Positions 1 through 11,060 of a stretch of 64,000 nucleotides of DNA are shown here, in pieces (positions within the stretch are counted from its first letter, which is position 1; every line of letters begins with the position of its first letter). This DNA is from Hermetia illucens (taxonomy: Eukaryota > Arthropoda > Insecta > Diptera > Stratiomyidae): contig NC_051854.1 in NCBI RefSeq assembly GCF_905115235.1, positions 29,233,590-29,297,589 of the forward strand. Reading direction: 5' to 3'. The notes beneath the pieces were generated by a model. The model was given only the letters and a program-made list of their open reading frames with translations, made no database searches and was not told the DNA's origin. Both the position numbers and the translations under genes were made by a program.

Positions 1-1180
1 TTCATGATTATGTTCGACAATAGTGAAGATCAAAACAAAATTCTCAACTTAATATAAAGGTCAAAATAAAAGTACTGAGAAAAATCAGCGACCTAAAACC
101 CCAGTGCAAAAGATACCGGGGATTCAATCACGCTCAAAGGTATTGTAATCAAAAACCAAGCTGCGTGATATGTGGTGGTGACCATTACCACCCAATTACA
201 AAGGCTGTGAAGTAACGGAAGAATTACAAATGCTAAGACGTAAAGGATCCATGCTGCCAAACTTCGCTGCTCTTGAGAAACGACAAACTGAACCACGGAA
301 AAGCAACCCTAGGTCTGTTGTTAGATCTGAGAAAATAGAATACTTGCAGGTGGTAAGGCAAAATGCACTAGCCAAAAAAGAAATGACGATGGTAATCAAA
401 TACTGAAAACTATTTTAGATAGCCTTGACATTTTAAATAGAAGACTTGACGAACATACCTAAGCAGTATACCGTAAGGAGACAAAAATATAACAAGAAAG
501 CCAAATAGCAAATGTCCTGAAAATCTTAACGTGGAATGCATTCAACAGCACCTATAAGTGTTGGAACTCTTTCTTAATATTGAGAAGATAGACATATTCC
601 TTATCTTAAAAAGCCACCCCACGGGGTCAACGAACGCTAAAATCTGTGACTTTTGCAACAAGTCAATCTTCGTTAAAGAGGGTAATGAAAACGTAATGTC
701 CGATCAGTCGCTGGTCAGTGAAAAAATGAGGAGAAAAGACTACCCCTCAGATCAGGACTAATAGACAAACAACATGGGCAGTATTCAAAAAGTACATCTA
801 AGAAAACGTTTGCATAAATTAAATCAGCACTGCTTATCAGCTCGAGAAGGAGATCTGCTAACGACGATGAGACAAGAGGCGACTTGGAAAAGCACTCCTG
901 CTCTTCATGGACTGTCCTGCTGAGGCTAACGAACTAATTCCAGAGAAACGTAGAGTTCGCAAACTATGGCAAAAAACCGCACAACGGGAAGCAAAAAACC
1001 TAAACTTTCGGACAAACAAGCTAAAGGTCTTAATTAGCAAATATAAAAATGAGTCCTTAAGAAGATATATCTCAAAACTGACAGCACAAAAGACACAGGC
1101 CACTTACTGTGGAAGACTGCAGAAGATCTAAAAAGACCCAGACAACAAATCCCACCTATTAAACCCACCAAAAAATGATG
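1..1180 (+). mobile_element. Jockey-clade LINE remnant (gag zinc knuckle and start of ORF2)
   Basis: Broken plus-strand frames resemble a Jockey-type non-LTR retrotransposon. Around 95-210 the translation holds a CCHC-like stretch (YCNQKPSCVICGGDHYH), typical of the Jockey ORF1 nucleic-acid-binding end. Around 555-610 there is a piece like the start of the ORF2 endonuclease (LELFLNIEKIDIFLI). From 907 to 1180 the text VRKLWQKTAQREAKNLNF and SLRRYISKLTAQ is like the linker between endonuclease and reverse transcriptase. The reverse transcriptase itself is absent, so the copy is a truncated fossil with several frameshifts. The left end lies outside the window. The clade call rests on remembered motifs; the LINE identity is firmer than the clade. 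Confidence 0.6.
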
Positions 1181-1760
1181 TAACTCAACTTATACATAGT
1201 CAATGATTTTTACTATTAATCACCAAATACCTACGTATTTCCGTAGCCACTTGTTGCCTCCTTCAGTGGAGATTTCATTAAATCATTGATTATAAGGAAT
1301 TTGAAACTTGTTTACTTTTTGTGTATTTAATATGGTTTTGTTTCATACAGAACAAAGCTTTGCTTATTTATTGCAGCCTTTCTGCTCGATCAAAATACTA
1401 TAAAGGGACTACGTAAAAAGGGTGGTGATGATATGATAGGAGAGGCTAAGCATGGGATATGTAAAGCAAATGCTGAAATTATCGAACTTCTAAACTTGCA
1501 TTGAGTTACCTTTCCATCTTTTCGTTTCTTTACAGTTCAATTTTAAAATTGGAAGTCATAGTAAAGTAAGCATATCGTGATCAAATTCATGATGTAGAAG
1601 AGAGTGATTTTGCCGTAAGAATATAATTGGAACATCCTCTATCCAGAAAATGACTGCTGTTAAGATATTTAGCGTCACGATCATGATCAACCTATGTTCA
1701 TTATTCCATGAAAAACAATATTAATTAATTTATATAAACCACAATGTAGTTACAAAAATA
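1181..1760. other. Unassigned AT-rich intergenic stretch
   Basis: No open frame, repeat or RNA gene that I can support lies between the Jockey remnant and the polyadenylation region of the MsrB gene. Confidence 0.4.
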
Positions 1761-1761
1761 A

Positions 1762-1767
1762 TTTATT
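1762..1767 (-). terminator. Polyadenylation signal for MsrB exon 3b
   Basis: AATAAA on the minus strand, about 125 bp after the exon 3b stop codon. Confidence 0.55.
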
Positions 1768-1889
1768 TTCAAGTTTCAAGATTTAGCCTCAGTTATTTAC
1801 AATTATTGCTGAAATCCAAACAGATGGTATAATTTATAATATTCTTCCGGTGTGCTTTTAGAAAAAAGTCGACGTTCTATTGATTCGCG

Positions 1890-2083
1890 CTAACTACTTT
1901 TTTCACTGGCCTCCGCTTCGTCATTTGTTACGAAATCAATTGCTGCTGAATTGATGCAATACCGCTTTCGTGTAGGCATCGGTCCATCATCGAATACATG
2001 GCCCATGTGAGCTCCACATTTCGCACATCTCACTTCAGTTCTTATGCGTTCTGGATGTTTAATTAGCAGTAAAATATTTCCTC
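1890..2083 (-). CDS. SelR: MsrB alternative terminal exon 3b with two possible acceptors
   Basis: This is the farther last exon. From the acceptor AACTAAG the exon starts at 2083 and reads [20 protein letters not shown], matching Drosophila SelR nearly residue for residue as I remember it. It continues with [18 protein letters not shown] and [20 protein letters not shown], and stops at TAG 1892-1890. A second in-frame acceptor (ACATCCAG) at 2051 would drop 11 codons and start with ERIRTEV. A reversed AATAAA is at 1762-1767. Intact zinc pair and catalytic cysteine. Confidence 0.88.
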
Positions 2084-5000
2084 CTTAGTTGTTTTCATAT
2101 TAGCCAAGTAGTTGTATTATGGGCAGGATGGTTTAAATGATTTTTAGGGGAATGGGGATGGAATTGAGGAAATTCCACGAGATTTCGGATAGGGTTTTTA
2201 TACAACAGAAGAAGTTGGTTTTTCAAAAAATAATGAAATCATGTGAATAGCAAGAAGTCATGCAATAAATATAGAAAGAAAAAATTACCAATAGAAGAAA
2301 TGAAATAATTTTCATAATGATAGAAAATATAAATGATTTGAGTGATACACGATGAATGCATATGAAAAATAAAATATTCAAAATGTACAAAAGTGCATGA
2401 GAAAGGAATGAGTTTGAGGACAAATCACGTACGACGAGATCCCATTTATAAGCAGAATATAATGAAAAAGAGGAGAAAATGATCCATTAGATACCTTCAC
2501 CGAAAATTCATAATCTAATTTTGTTTATAAAAAAATAGTATTTTTGTGAATTGAAAGTCAATAGAACCAATCCAATAAAAACTAAAAAAAATAAACACCG
2601 AGAACAATGTGATTCTGTAACCATGTTCAAGTTCAATTGCAAAAACATTATTTACAATATAAACGGCAGTGAAAGACACCACTTAATTGCTTTTCAAATA
2701 ACTCTTTATTTGCAATAAATATCTTATTAGTTCACTGTAACGTTGCCAACAACAGCCAGCAATTTTAGAGAGGTTATAGTCCAAGGACAAGCAAATTTAT
2801 TTCTCAGCGACAAAGTCAATAGATGCTGAATTTATACAATAACGTGTCCCAGTTGGTGCGGGACCATCATCGAAAACGTGACCCATATGTGCTGAGCATT
2901 GCGAGCAGCGTACTTCTATGCGTTCCATTCCTGATCAAGAATTAGTCCCATTATGCAAATTTAAGAAAGATGTTAGTACGTTGAATTGCATGATCATCTA
3001 AGCCACACATATAAGCATGATTGGTTTTATGATATAATTTCTTTGCATTGTGCTATCTGCCAATTTATGAATAAACGATTAACTATGGATGATTGGATAA
3101 AATTGAATATGTCTCTTATTGTGCACAATTTTCATATTTTGCCAAATTAAAAGCGTAGTAGTACGTAGATCTCTGACCTAAATGTTGCAATTTATCCAAT
3201 TTTGTTGTTCAGGAACTGAAAAGTAGCTCACACCGAAATTGAACTAATTTCTATTCCTTATGAAACGCACCTAATATTGAAAAGACCTTGGTTTCTTAAC
3301 CGAAGGTTCAAATAAGCTAAACTCTAGAAATCTTCGCAGCGTGATACACTATAATGACATACATGCACGCAGGTTCGTTTAGAAGAGATCATTAAAGAGT
3401 AATTCCTGAAATGTCAAAGAAATTTCAAAAACATAATTGAATTTCTCAGACAAGGTGCGCCTATCTTTTTGTAAGCCATGAAATACCAGTTTCTATTGAG
3501 CGCATATTCGCTTTACTTCTAATTATATTCTAATAATTACCGTCGTTATTGTCGCAATAAAACCTAATATTTTGAGGGCAACTATTAAGCTAATAAGACT
3601 TTGGTTTCAAAATTCATGGACTTTTTTCCGGTATTATAGCATGTGTTATCCCTGTAAGTTGAGTATAATTCCAAGCAAAGAATTGGTGGCGAACATTCAA
3701 TCAATAAATAATTAAAATAACTTCGAATTCATGTAATTCATAAGCTGAATTATTATAAAAAAATTAGCACGTTCAAAGAACCACTAATAAGACCAATTCT
3801 GGAGACAGATTAATGGTGCAAACGATGTGCTCATCTATAAGATGTAGGTAGCAGAGACAGGGATACTACTACTACTTCCCCAGTTATCCCCTACGGGTTG
3901 ATGTCAATAGCACGGAAAACGTCGAGGATTGCTCTTTTTTCGCAATAAGAGAACTCGAAGGAGCAGTTCTTATCAATAAAAACGGAAAAAAGGCGCCAGG
4001 TCCTGATGGTATCCCGGCGGAAGTTTACAAACTGATGTTCTGCCAACGGGAAGATTTGCTGGTTGGGGCATTCAACGTTTGCTTAAAATAGGGGAAGGAC
4101 GCGAGACTCGCGCTAATCAGCAAAGAAAAAGGGAACTCGGGGCTACCGCTGCGTGACGACCGCTGTGTATGCTTAGCACGGCCAGGAAAGTACTAGAAAA
4201 GCTCATCAGGAGTAAACTCACTGAAGCCGTCCGCGCTGGCAGGGGCTTACCCTCAAAGCAGTTCGGGTTCACAGCAGGGAAATCCACGGCAGATGCTATT
4301 ATGGAGATCGTGGATGCGGTTCATCGAGCCGAGACGTACAGCCGCCGATCTCCAGGATAAAGCTTAATGTCAGAAACGTCTTCAATTTCGGAAGATGGAC
4401 AAATATGCGAGGCATATTAGAAAATTCAACCCATGTGCCAAGCCTACTCTTGCGGATATTGGGAGATTATCTTAAGGACCGCCACCTGTTCTATAAGATG
4501 TCAGAGGAAGATGGAGATCACATCGGGAGTTACAGAGGGATCCATCCTAGGCTGGACTTTTGGCCTCTGGAAAGCTTCCTACGATAGTCTGTTAAGATTC
4601 GACATGCCAGAAAAGTCGCGCCTAAGCACTGATGAAGGGAGTAAATAGCTCCCAAAATATGTACATAGTATCTGCATAATAGAAAATTTCTACTTTCTTC
4701 TGTACATGTTTTAGTTTTAATATTAAACAATTTTACAAGTGACGATATCTACATCTACATCTGTTGATGGTTGCGAAAGAGGGAGAGCGCAATGCACTGA
4801 AGCTTCGTTATCATGAAAGAGTACGATAAGTGCGGCGTAGGGTCCGTCGTGGCAAAACGGATTCCACAATTGCATTGGTGAGTGAAACAGAGGCTGCACT
4901 GGACTGATACAAGTCGATGATTCGTTAAGACATCAGCTAATATCATCCTTGATCGTCAGAGAATAGGCATCGTTCGGATTATGGTGATGCTCTGTCTGGA

Positions 5001-7310
5001 ATTCACCGCTCCACCTGCATTTCATCGATTTGTTGTCAATAGAGAGTGTATCTGGAATGTTCTACGCAGGAGGGGTATCCGGAGAAATTAATAGCTTTCA
5101 TCAAAGGGACATATGATGGCGCAAGTGCTAAGTTCTGCACCGCGGTGAAATCTCGGAGAAATTTCAAGTGCAAAGTGGAGTTCGCCAGAATGACATCCTA
5201 TCACCAACCCTTTTTCTTGTCATTATCGGCGGTGTTCTGTATGTTGCCTCGACTGGAGCCCGTGGAGGGATTCGATGGCGAATGTCATCTTTCCTCAAAC
5301 ATCTTGATTACGCTAATGACATCTGCTTGCTCTCTCATCGGGGATGTACCTTGGCCAAATGTTTCTTAATTTACACAAAGAAAACCAAAGTCTTCAGTCT
5401 GACTGGTTATGCACTCTACTAATTTCCATGAAAATCGGGGGCGTTAGTCAATTTGTATAGTATATTTAGGAAGCGTTATTTCTGCCGATGACCGTACCGA
5501 ACCTGTTGTTGTCTGACGTATTTACAATGATAAATCTGTCTTCGCCGTTTTCTCTGAAATGTGGAAATGTTTTTCTGAAGTTCATTTTTCATCACATTGA
5601 AGAGATTACTGAAATTACGTAGTTAAGTTACTTGGACTTACTGTAGATTCAAAGATGAGCTTTTTCGAGCAAATCAAAGCAGAAGCGGACAAGGGTGGAG
5701 CTCGACTTTCCGCTCAGCTAATGGCATACATTGGGGTTTCTACGTCTAGCAGGCGACGTCTGCTTATGAGTGCAACGCAATCTGCTCTACGGCGGAGACG
5801 AATAGGCTGACGCTCTTGACAAGGAAATATATCGTAAGCGTCTTGTGTATCTATAGAGGCGGGGAGCTTTGCGAATGGCGCCTGTGTATCGCAGTTGTGA
5901 TCCCCGTTGTCTTTCTTGCTAAGGAGAAAAGCCAAGGAAGGTGGTTGCTCGTGAAGAACAGAAACGTACACTAGATGAGTGACAACTCTTGGCAAACTGA
6001 GACAAGAGGCACATCGAGCTCACCTACCCTACCCCAACAGAAAAAAATAAAAAACAGCGGCAGAAACTACCCACTACCCAAATATACAAATTGTTCAACA
6101 TCCTTAATATTCTGTCAACTAATTCAAAGACGTCAGACTGAGTTTCCTCCAACTGTTCTTGGTTTCTTTTTCAAATTCTAATTAGCCAAAGTCCATTACT
6201 TGTTGGAAGAGTAACCAGATGTCAACAGCGTAATCGAGGTGTTTGGAGAAAGATAATATGGTTCATAAAAACCCTCCATATCCATATCTTCCAGCCAAGG
6301 CGGAATGAAGGACGTTATCGATAACAAGAAATAAAATTATCGTCGACAGAATGCAATGCAATTTCAAATGTGAACTATTGGAAAAATAAATTTAAGGGAC
6401 CATAATTTTGAATGGAAGTTAATAGAAAATATGATAGATCCGCAGTCAAGGAATATAATTACACGGTTATTTCTACAAGTTAAAATAGCAATACCTTGGG
6501 CTATATTCACGCCATCAAAATAGGGACAGATATATCTTCTTCTTCAAATAAAAAACTCGACGAACAGAGAGATGTTAGTGGTATTCGTATATGTGGATAA
6601 CCACAAATCTATACAAGCGAATTGAACCAACCGGAAAATATGAATATCGTTGGAAATTGTAAAACAAACCAGCATCGTACCATGCACTGTGAAGGCTGCA
6701 AACGTACGCTGACGCTTGCACATTATTTACAACAGTAATCTCTCAATAAATGTCAAAAAATTATATTTCTTTCATCTAAGGATAGAAGAAACTCAAAACA
6801 CACTGAAAGCAGTTAATAATGTGAAATGCAAGTAATTGTTATCCCCATTAGTTGAAGCTAAAACATGCTGAACAAAATTGAGGACTTGAAATTCAATTAA
6901 ATTTAGGAACAGCAACTATTCAATTTCAAATCTCCAAAATTTGTTTTTCGAAGTATACAAAAAAACACTTACCTGGAATACTTGCATCACGATGTAATGT
7001 GATTTTTCCCTTATCTAGAACATCGTTGAAAGCAGGCCAACCGCAACCGGAATCATATTTCGTATCAGAACTAAACAGCGTTTGATGGCAGACGATACAA
7101 CGATATGTGCCTTTCTCATAGTGCTTATTATAACAACCTACAAGTAGGAATTGTAACGTAATGTAATGAATTATTCAGCAGAAGCTTAAAAGTACAAACG
7201 GAATTCATTATTAATTGCTTACCCGTGAATGGACGTTCTGTGGCTGCTTCTTGGGTAACTTGATATTGGAGTGGTGTTAAGCGTGCACGTAGTTCTTCTT
7301 TACTTGCCAT
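1890..7310 (-). CDS. SelR: Methionine-R-sulfoxide reductase B (MsrB/SelR), split gene with alternative last exons
   Basis: Reduces methionine-R-sulfoxide in proteins back to methionine using a catalytic cysteine and a structural zinc. Coding exons on the minus strand are exon 1 7310-7223, exon 2 7137-6973, then either exon 3a 2930-2797 or exon 3b 2083-1890. All junctions have GT/AG and keep frame. Exon 1 encodes [20 protein letters not shown] and ends in PFTG. Exon 2 holds the first zinc pair (CIVC) and the CGWPAF motif. Each terminal exon supplies a second zinc pair, the [10 protein letters not shown] motif and the catalytic RYCINSA cysteine. The products are about 148 aa (3b) or 128 aa (3a), ordinary for MsrB. 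The ATG at 7310 follows the context TTGAAA; the frame is open upstream to a possible acceptor (TTGTAG) at 7337, so a longer N-terminus from an unseen 5' exon is possible. The 4-kb intron holds LINE debris. Confidence 0.93.
2705..2710 (-). terminator. Polyadenylation signal for MsrB exon 3a
   Basis: AATAAA on the minus strand, about 90 bp after the exon 3a stop and upstream of exon 3b, as needed for a separate terminal exon. Confidence 0.55.
2797..2930 (-). CDS. SelR: MsrB alternative terminal exon 3a
   Basis: This is the nearer of two last exons. The acceptor TTGATCAG precedes 2930 and the reading continues [20 protein letters not shown], then [17 protein letters not shown] and a TAA at 2799-2797. 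It has its own zinc pair (CSQC) and the catalytic cysteine, so it can complete a working enzyme alone. A reversed AATAAA lies about 90 bp downstream (2705-2710), which fits its use as a polyadenylated last exon. Confidence 0.88.
3880..6005 (+). mobile_element. R1-clade LINE copy in the MsrB intron, split by another LINE fragment
   Basis: Reverse-transcriptase text of an R1-type element. Around 3990-4090 it reads [15 protein letters not shown]; at 4169-4360 [20 protein letters not shown] and [20 protein letters not shown]; at 4400-4620 the DYLKDRHL and [15 protein letters not shown] region. The copy resumes at about 5630-5990 with [20 protein letters not shown] and [15 protein letters not shown]. 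The part between (4660-5630) is replaced by a different LINE fragment. Many frameshifts and stops; no complete open frame. It lies antisense to MsrB, between exons 2 and 3a. Confidence 0.72.
4950..5620 (+). mobile_element. Second LINE fragment (RTE-like, 'RTE-C') within the R1 copy
   Basis: A different reverse transcriptase from its surroundings. Around 5030-5100 the frame reads [14 protein letters not shown]-like text and [20 protein letters not shown]; at 5168-5400 [37 protein letters not shown] and KKTKVFSL. The YANDI box is a decayed YADD. Further text like a [10 protein letters not shown] motif is seen near 5455-5490. It belongs to the RTE/CR1 side of LINEs; the clade is not settled. Both ends are eroded and no target duplication was found. 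Confidence 0.55.
6006..6972. other. MsrB intron sequence with no recognised feature
   Basis: AT-rich intron. No coding motif, repeat or RNA gene could be supported here. Confidence 0.5.
6973..7310 (-). CDS. SelR: MsrB constitutive exons 1 and 2
   Basis: Exon 1 (7310-7223, 88 bp) ends after the first base of a glycine codon and is followed by a GTAAGC donor. Exon 2 (7137-6973, 165 bp) begins after a TTGTAG acceptor and ends before GTAAGT. Together they give the N-terminal helix, the motif [17 protein letters not shown] and the sequence [17 protein letters not shown] that frames the active site. They end in RDASIP, after which either last exon can join in phase 1. The intron between them is 85 bp. 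Similarity to Drosophila SelR, as recalled, is close over the whole stretch. Confidence 0.92.
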
Positions 7311-8000
7311 TTTCAATGTTTTCTTTCCGGTGTCTACAATGAATTGAACAATTATTGATCATAATTGATCTTAGAGTGATTTAAAATAGAGAAATTATGC
7401 TTAAAGCAGATGACAATAATATAATAGTATCCAACTGGAATAGGATGCACCGGAAGCTAAAACATCTAATGTTCGAATAATAAACGAAATAAATTAATTC
7501 ATGTTTGGAATAATCCACCCAGTGACACAATCTCTGATTGTTCTGGAAGGGAAAATCGTACTAAATGAAGTGGTTATACGATTACGGCAAATAGAGTAAA
7601 ATATTCAACACTAATTTTCATGAGTTTCCTCCTACAACTGATGACAAGAGTCATTGACAATTTATTGTGAAACAGATTTCGTTCTCAACACCTAACCAAA
7701 AAATCTAAAAAAAATCACCTATATCAAGACATAAAACTTGAAATACATCAGATTCCGATAACTTCTGAAATACCTTCATCCCGAGTTCTTAAATTCATTC
7801 TAATACTGATAAGTTTGAAGAAAATCCTGCCATTACTAATAAATTTATCGTAGGTCAAAATGTCACTTTTCGTGCGACTTTACTATGCCTTAAGACATTA
7901 TATATACTGATATATATATAAGTATCACAATATAAAAATAAAAATGATCGTATTGTATTAAAAGGCACGATTCATTTCTTTACCTCATACGAACCACCTG
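7311..8000. other. Upstream region of MsrB
   Basis: Expected to contain the MsrB 5' untranslated exon and promoter. A possible acceptor (CATTGTAG) at about 7334-7341 on the minus strand could join an upstream leader exon. Around 7905-7925 there is a short TATATA run. No TATA box or start site can be assigned with confidence. Confidence 0.35.
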
Positions 8001-10035
8001 ACCTGATACCGAGGAAGATGCCTACAATTGGGAAAAAGGGTTTGGGACACGCAATGAGGGTGGTTAACGTTTATTAAACGCTTCCTACATTTTATAGTGC
8101 AAACAGTAGAATGCAAATCGACTATATCCTGCTAACTAGTTGACATTTTATCACCATCACTGATTATAGAGCCGTTTCCTATGAGACCATCGCACCTCAA
8201 CATTGGCCGTTGATTGGCCATTTTGTGAGAAAAAGGAAGAAATGATTTCTACCATAAATTTCTTGACGATAAAACGCTGACCGATTTACAAGAATCCCAA
8301 CCTGGAAACAAAAAAAAACGATCATTGTTACCCGAGCGGTCTACTACGTAGATTTCTACCATAAACTGAACACTCCGAGTGGCGAGAGAGATCTGTACTG
8401 ACTTGTCAAAAGCAAAAAGCCAGGACCACAGTTAGATACTAGACAGCTACCTCACTCCCCCTTGCCCCTCAAGGAAGGAAATCAGTGCGAGTACGCACGA
8501 TTTCAAATTGTTTCGCCCTTGAGCATGAACGAGATGTACCGAAAACCCGATCAGCTGTGTTTGACATACCGCCCGGACTTGCCAATGTATTGGTGAGATT
8601 GGCAAGTTTTTGCTTATGTATAAGTAAATACGTGAAACAACTTTTTGCTAAATGGGTGAGCACGCCGTAGTACCAGAATAGCAAAAGCTCACCGATCTCC
8701 ATCTTGCCAATACGATTTGACGAAGATTATGCCTTTTCCTTGTTTAGCGTCTCTGATGTGTACAGATAAGCTTCTGCAAGCACATTTGCAAGTGGGGTCA
8801 TTTTTGTAAGGGTACTGCCTATAGTAGATCTACTGTGGCCATTACAGCGAACACTTCTATTGCGTTAATGACAAGAACGGTACTTTGCTTACCGATTGAC
8901 AAGCCGCGACGGATAGATGACGGGAATATTTCGAGCAGATTTCAACGGAAAAATTTGTTTAACCTCCACTTCTAGAAGCACTGCCGACATTTCGAGCGAT
9001 TCCACATGTCAGCGAGACTGAAGTCGAGGAAACAAACGACAACACAGCTGAGCTCTGGAAGGCGAAAAGCAGGGACACCGTCGCTCAGTGAGTTCTTCAA
9101 TCCGATTATTCAGAAGGGTAGAACACCATCTGACTGGCAAGAAAGCACCATTGCTCCAATATGGGTAAAGAAAGGATTTGTCGAGAACTTCAGAACTACT
9201 GACCTCTTTACGTTGCATTTTTTGGATTTAAAAAAAACGTGCGATATGTGCCAAACAAACTCATCTGGTATGCTCTGCGGCAACACTTAGTGCCAGCAGA
9301 ACCAGTGTGCTGGGTTAAAACGGTCCGAAAAGTAAAGTTCGAAGTATGGTGTTTTCCCAGCTTGTCATGACAAAGCTTCAAAAATGGCTATGTCATGCGC
9401 AAATATAACGCCTACATAACTAGAAAATCTATGAGCGATATCATGGCCGTCTGGTTCTAGATAAAATTCGGTTGGATAAGTTGCGGTGGGCAGATCATGC
9501 GATCCGTATGGGCGAGGATGATCTATCCATGGCGGACCATGCCTCAGATTTTTGGGGATGTCGATTAATGACCCTTAGCGCAACGCCGGGATGTTTGGAG
9601 TTCCTTACTAAGGCAGGCCTAGACCGGACACCGGTTGTTGCGCCGTTGATGATGATGATTAGCGCAATTTGTATGAAGTGGGATTGTACAACTGACCTTC
9701 ATTATGATCGACTTGCCGCACTGTCGTCTACCTTGTCGATCTCTATAGTTCTGGATGTTGGTCCACCATAAAAGACAATGGACAGCGTCTCGTGATAATG
9801 GAGACGAAGATGTTGCGTTGAACCAGTGGACCGTCATGATCACATCCGAAATGAGGATATCCGCGATCGTAATGGAGTTGCATCAATCGTGGAAAAATGG
9901 CGAGAGGGGCATCTGAGCATGTAATTTGCGCTAACGAGAATTTACTTGCCAATATTGGTCTGAACATAGAAGTCAATGGGAAACGACTAAAGCGCTGATT
10001 GAATCAACGGAGGCTGAGGAAGACAAATATTAGAA
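8000..10035 (+). mobile_element. RTE-A LINE copy 1, degraded, with an RTE-B tail inserted
   Basis: Fragments follow the order of an RTE-type ORF: endonuclease end near 8015-8220 (EDAYNWEKGFGTRNEGG), linker near 8370-8410 and 8840-8990, reverse transcriptase start near 9000-9180 (ETEVEE-like region, then PSDWQESTIAPIW), the DLKKTCDM-type box near 9225, a thumb piece near 9660-9720 (ISAICMKWDCTTDL), and the C-terminal end near 9930-10030 (LANIGLNIEVNGKRLK). The order matches copies 2 and 4. Frameshifts and deletions are frequent. A 250-bp RTE-B end sits at 9405-9655 and interrupts it. Confidence 0.68.
9405..9655 (+). mobile_element. RTE-B LINE 3' end, 5'-truncated, nested in RTE-A copy 1
   Basis: Reads DKIRLDKLRWADHAIRMGED and CLEFLTKAGLDRTPVVAPLM, the extreme C-terminal text of RTE-B, then ends in a (GAT)n run. 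The hairpin ACCGG-ACA-CCGGT is at 9623-9635. RTE-A text resumes right after it. Similar GCGCAA-type strings lie on both sides (about 9397 and 9661), which may be a worn target duplication. Confidence 0.65.
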
Positions 10036-10339
10036 TAAACTGAACAGTCCGAGATACTAGAGGCCCGTGTTTATGAGACCGCGTGGGAACGCCACTTTGT
10101 GAAATAGTCTCATCTACCCGAGGAAACATTCAGATGCATGGATATCTACCCTTTCATTTCAATTTTAGTGCGTAGATATGCTTTTGCTTACGAAGTAAAA
10201 TATTCAAAACAAGATATAAATGTGTTATTATTTATGTGTGTATACATGTAGCAGTAAGCAATAATGCGCAAAATTTGTTTGTTTAGAATGAATACAATAA
10301 TTATGTCTTTAATATTCCCATCTTGATATTTAGAAATAT

Positions 10340-10726
10340 ATGAAGAAATATTTTGATTTTCTAGCTATGCATAAACGGAAAAACGTAGATGTAAGTTCCT
10401 CATATAAGGAAAATACAAAACTTTCTACCCGAACCGCCCAGCTTTCGATGTCCCGACTTTTTATTTCATTTAATAAAATCTCAGGAATAAACATTGCACA
10501 TTGTCCAGAAATAGAAATAACTAGAAAAATTCCAGCAATTTGCACGTATTTCAAAATTCGGATTCAATGGAACAAGCCAGACTTTAAATTCGTAATCAGC
10601 GACTCAAAAAAGTTTACAGTATCAATCTATACTAAATGCAGAAAGTGTATTTACAGCAGCCGATACGAAATGAGCCATGAAACAAAACTCAAAAGAATAT
10701 TCTCCAATATTCCTCTTAAAGTATAG
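10340..10726 (+). CDS. Unrecognised 128-aa open frame
   Basis: The longest open frame between the RTE-A copy and the Loa copy. It is lysine- and serine-rich with a KCRKC pair near the C-terminus. Base use is as AT-rich as the noncoding surroundings, and there is no promoter or splice context. I do not recognise it. It is probably a chance frame or a scrap of an unknown element. Confidence 0.15.
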   Translation: MKKYFDFLAMHKRKNVDVSSSYKENTKLSTRTAQLSMSRLFISFNKISGINIAHCPEIEITRKIPAICTYFKIRIQWNKPDFKFVISDSKKFTVSIYTKCRKCIYSSRYEMSHETKLKRIFSNIPLKV

Positions 10727-10975
10727 CTATGAGCAATCTATATTGAGTTACGCGTCTAGTACTTCGCAATCTCTTCGACGTGGTTAACTAGACATCTAGG
10801 AAAGAAGCAGTCATAACACCAGATCTTAAAAAAATTCAAATCGAAAAACTTCTATGAGTCGCTTCTATCAAATTCTCCCTTCTCGATGCCCCTCTTAAGT
10901 TTAATATACTAGAGTTCAGAGCTTTAGCCCTTCAAACATGTGGATCCAATTTACGATATTAATTCATTCCTTATA

Positions 10976-11060
10976 CAGTAGAATCCCGATTATTGGCATC
11001 CTCAAGAGACAGACGATTTGGTACGAAATATCGGAAGTGCAAAATAAAGAAAATTGACTC
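10976..11060 (+). mobile_element. Possible pogo-type DNA transposon end
   Basis: CAGTAGAATCCCGATTATTG directly after a TA dinucleotide (10974-10975) looks like the terminal repeat of pogo/Tigger elements, which insert at TA. I did not find the matching inverted end, so this is one end only, and no transposase text was recognised in 11060-11340. Confidence 0.3.
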
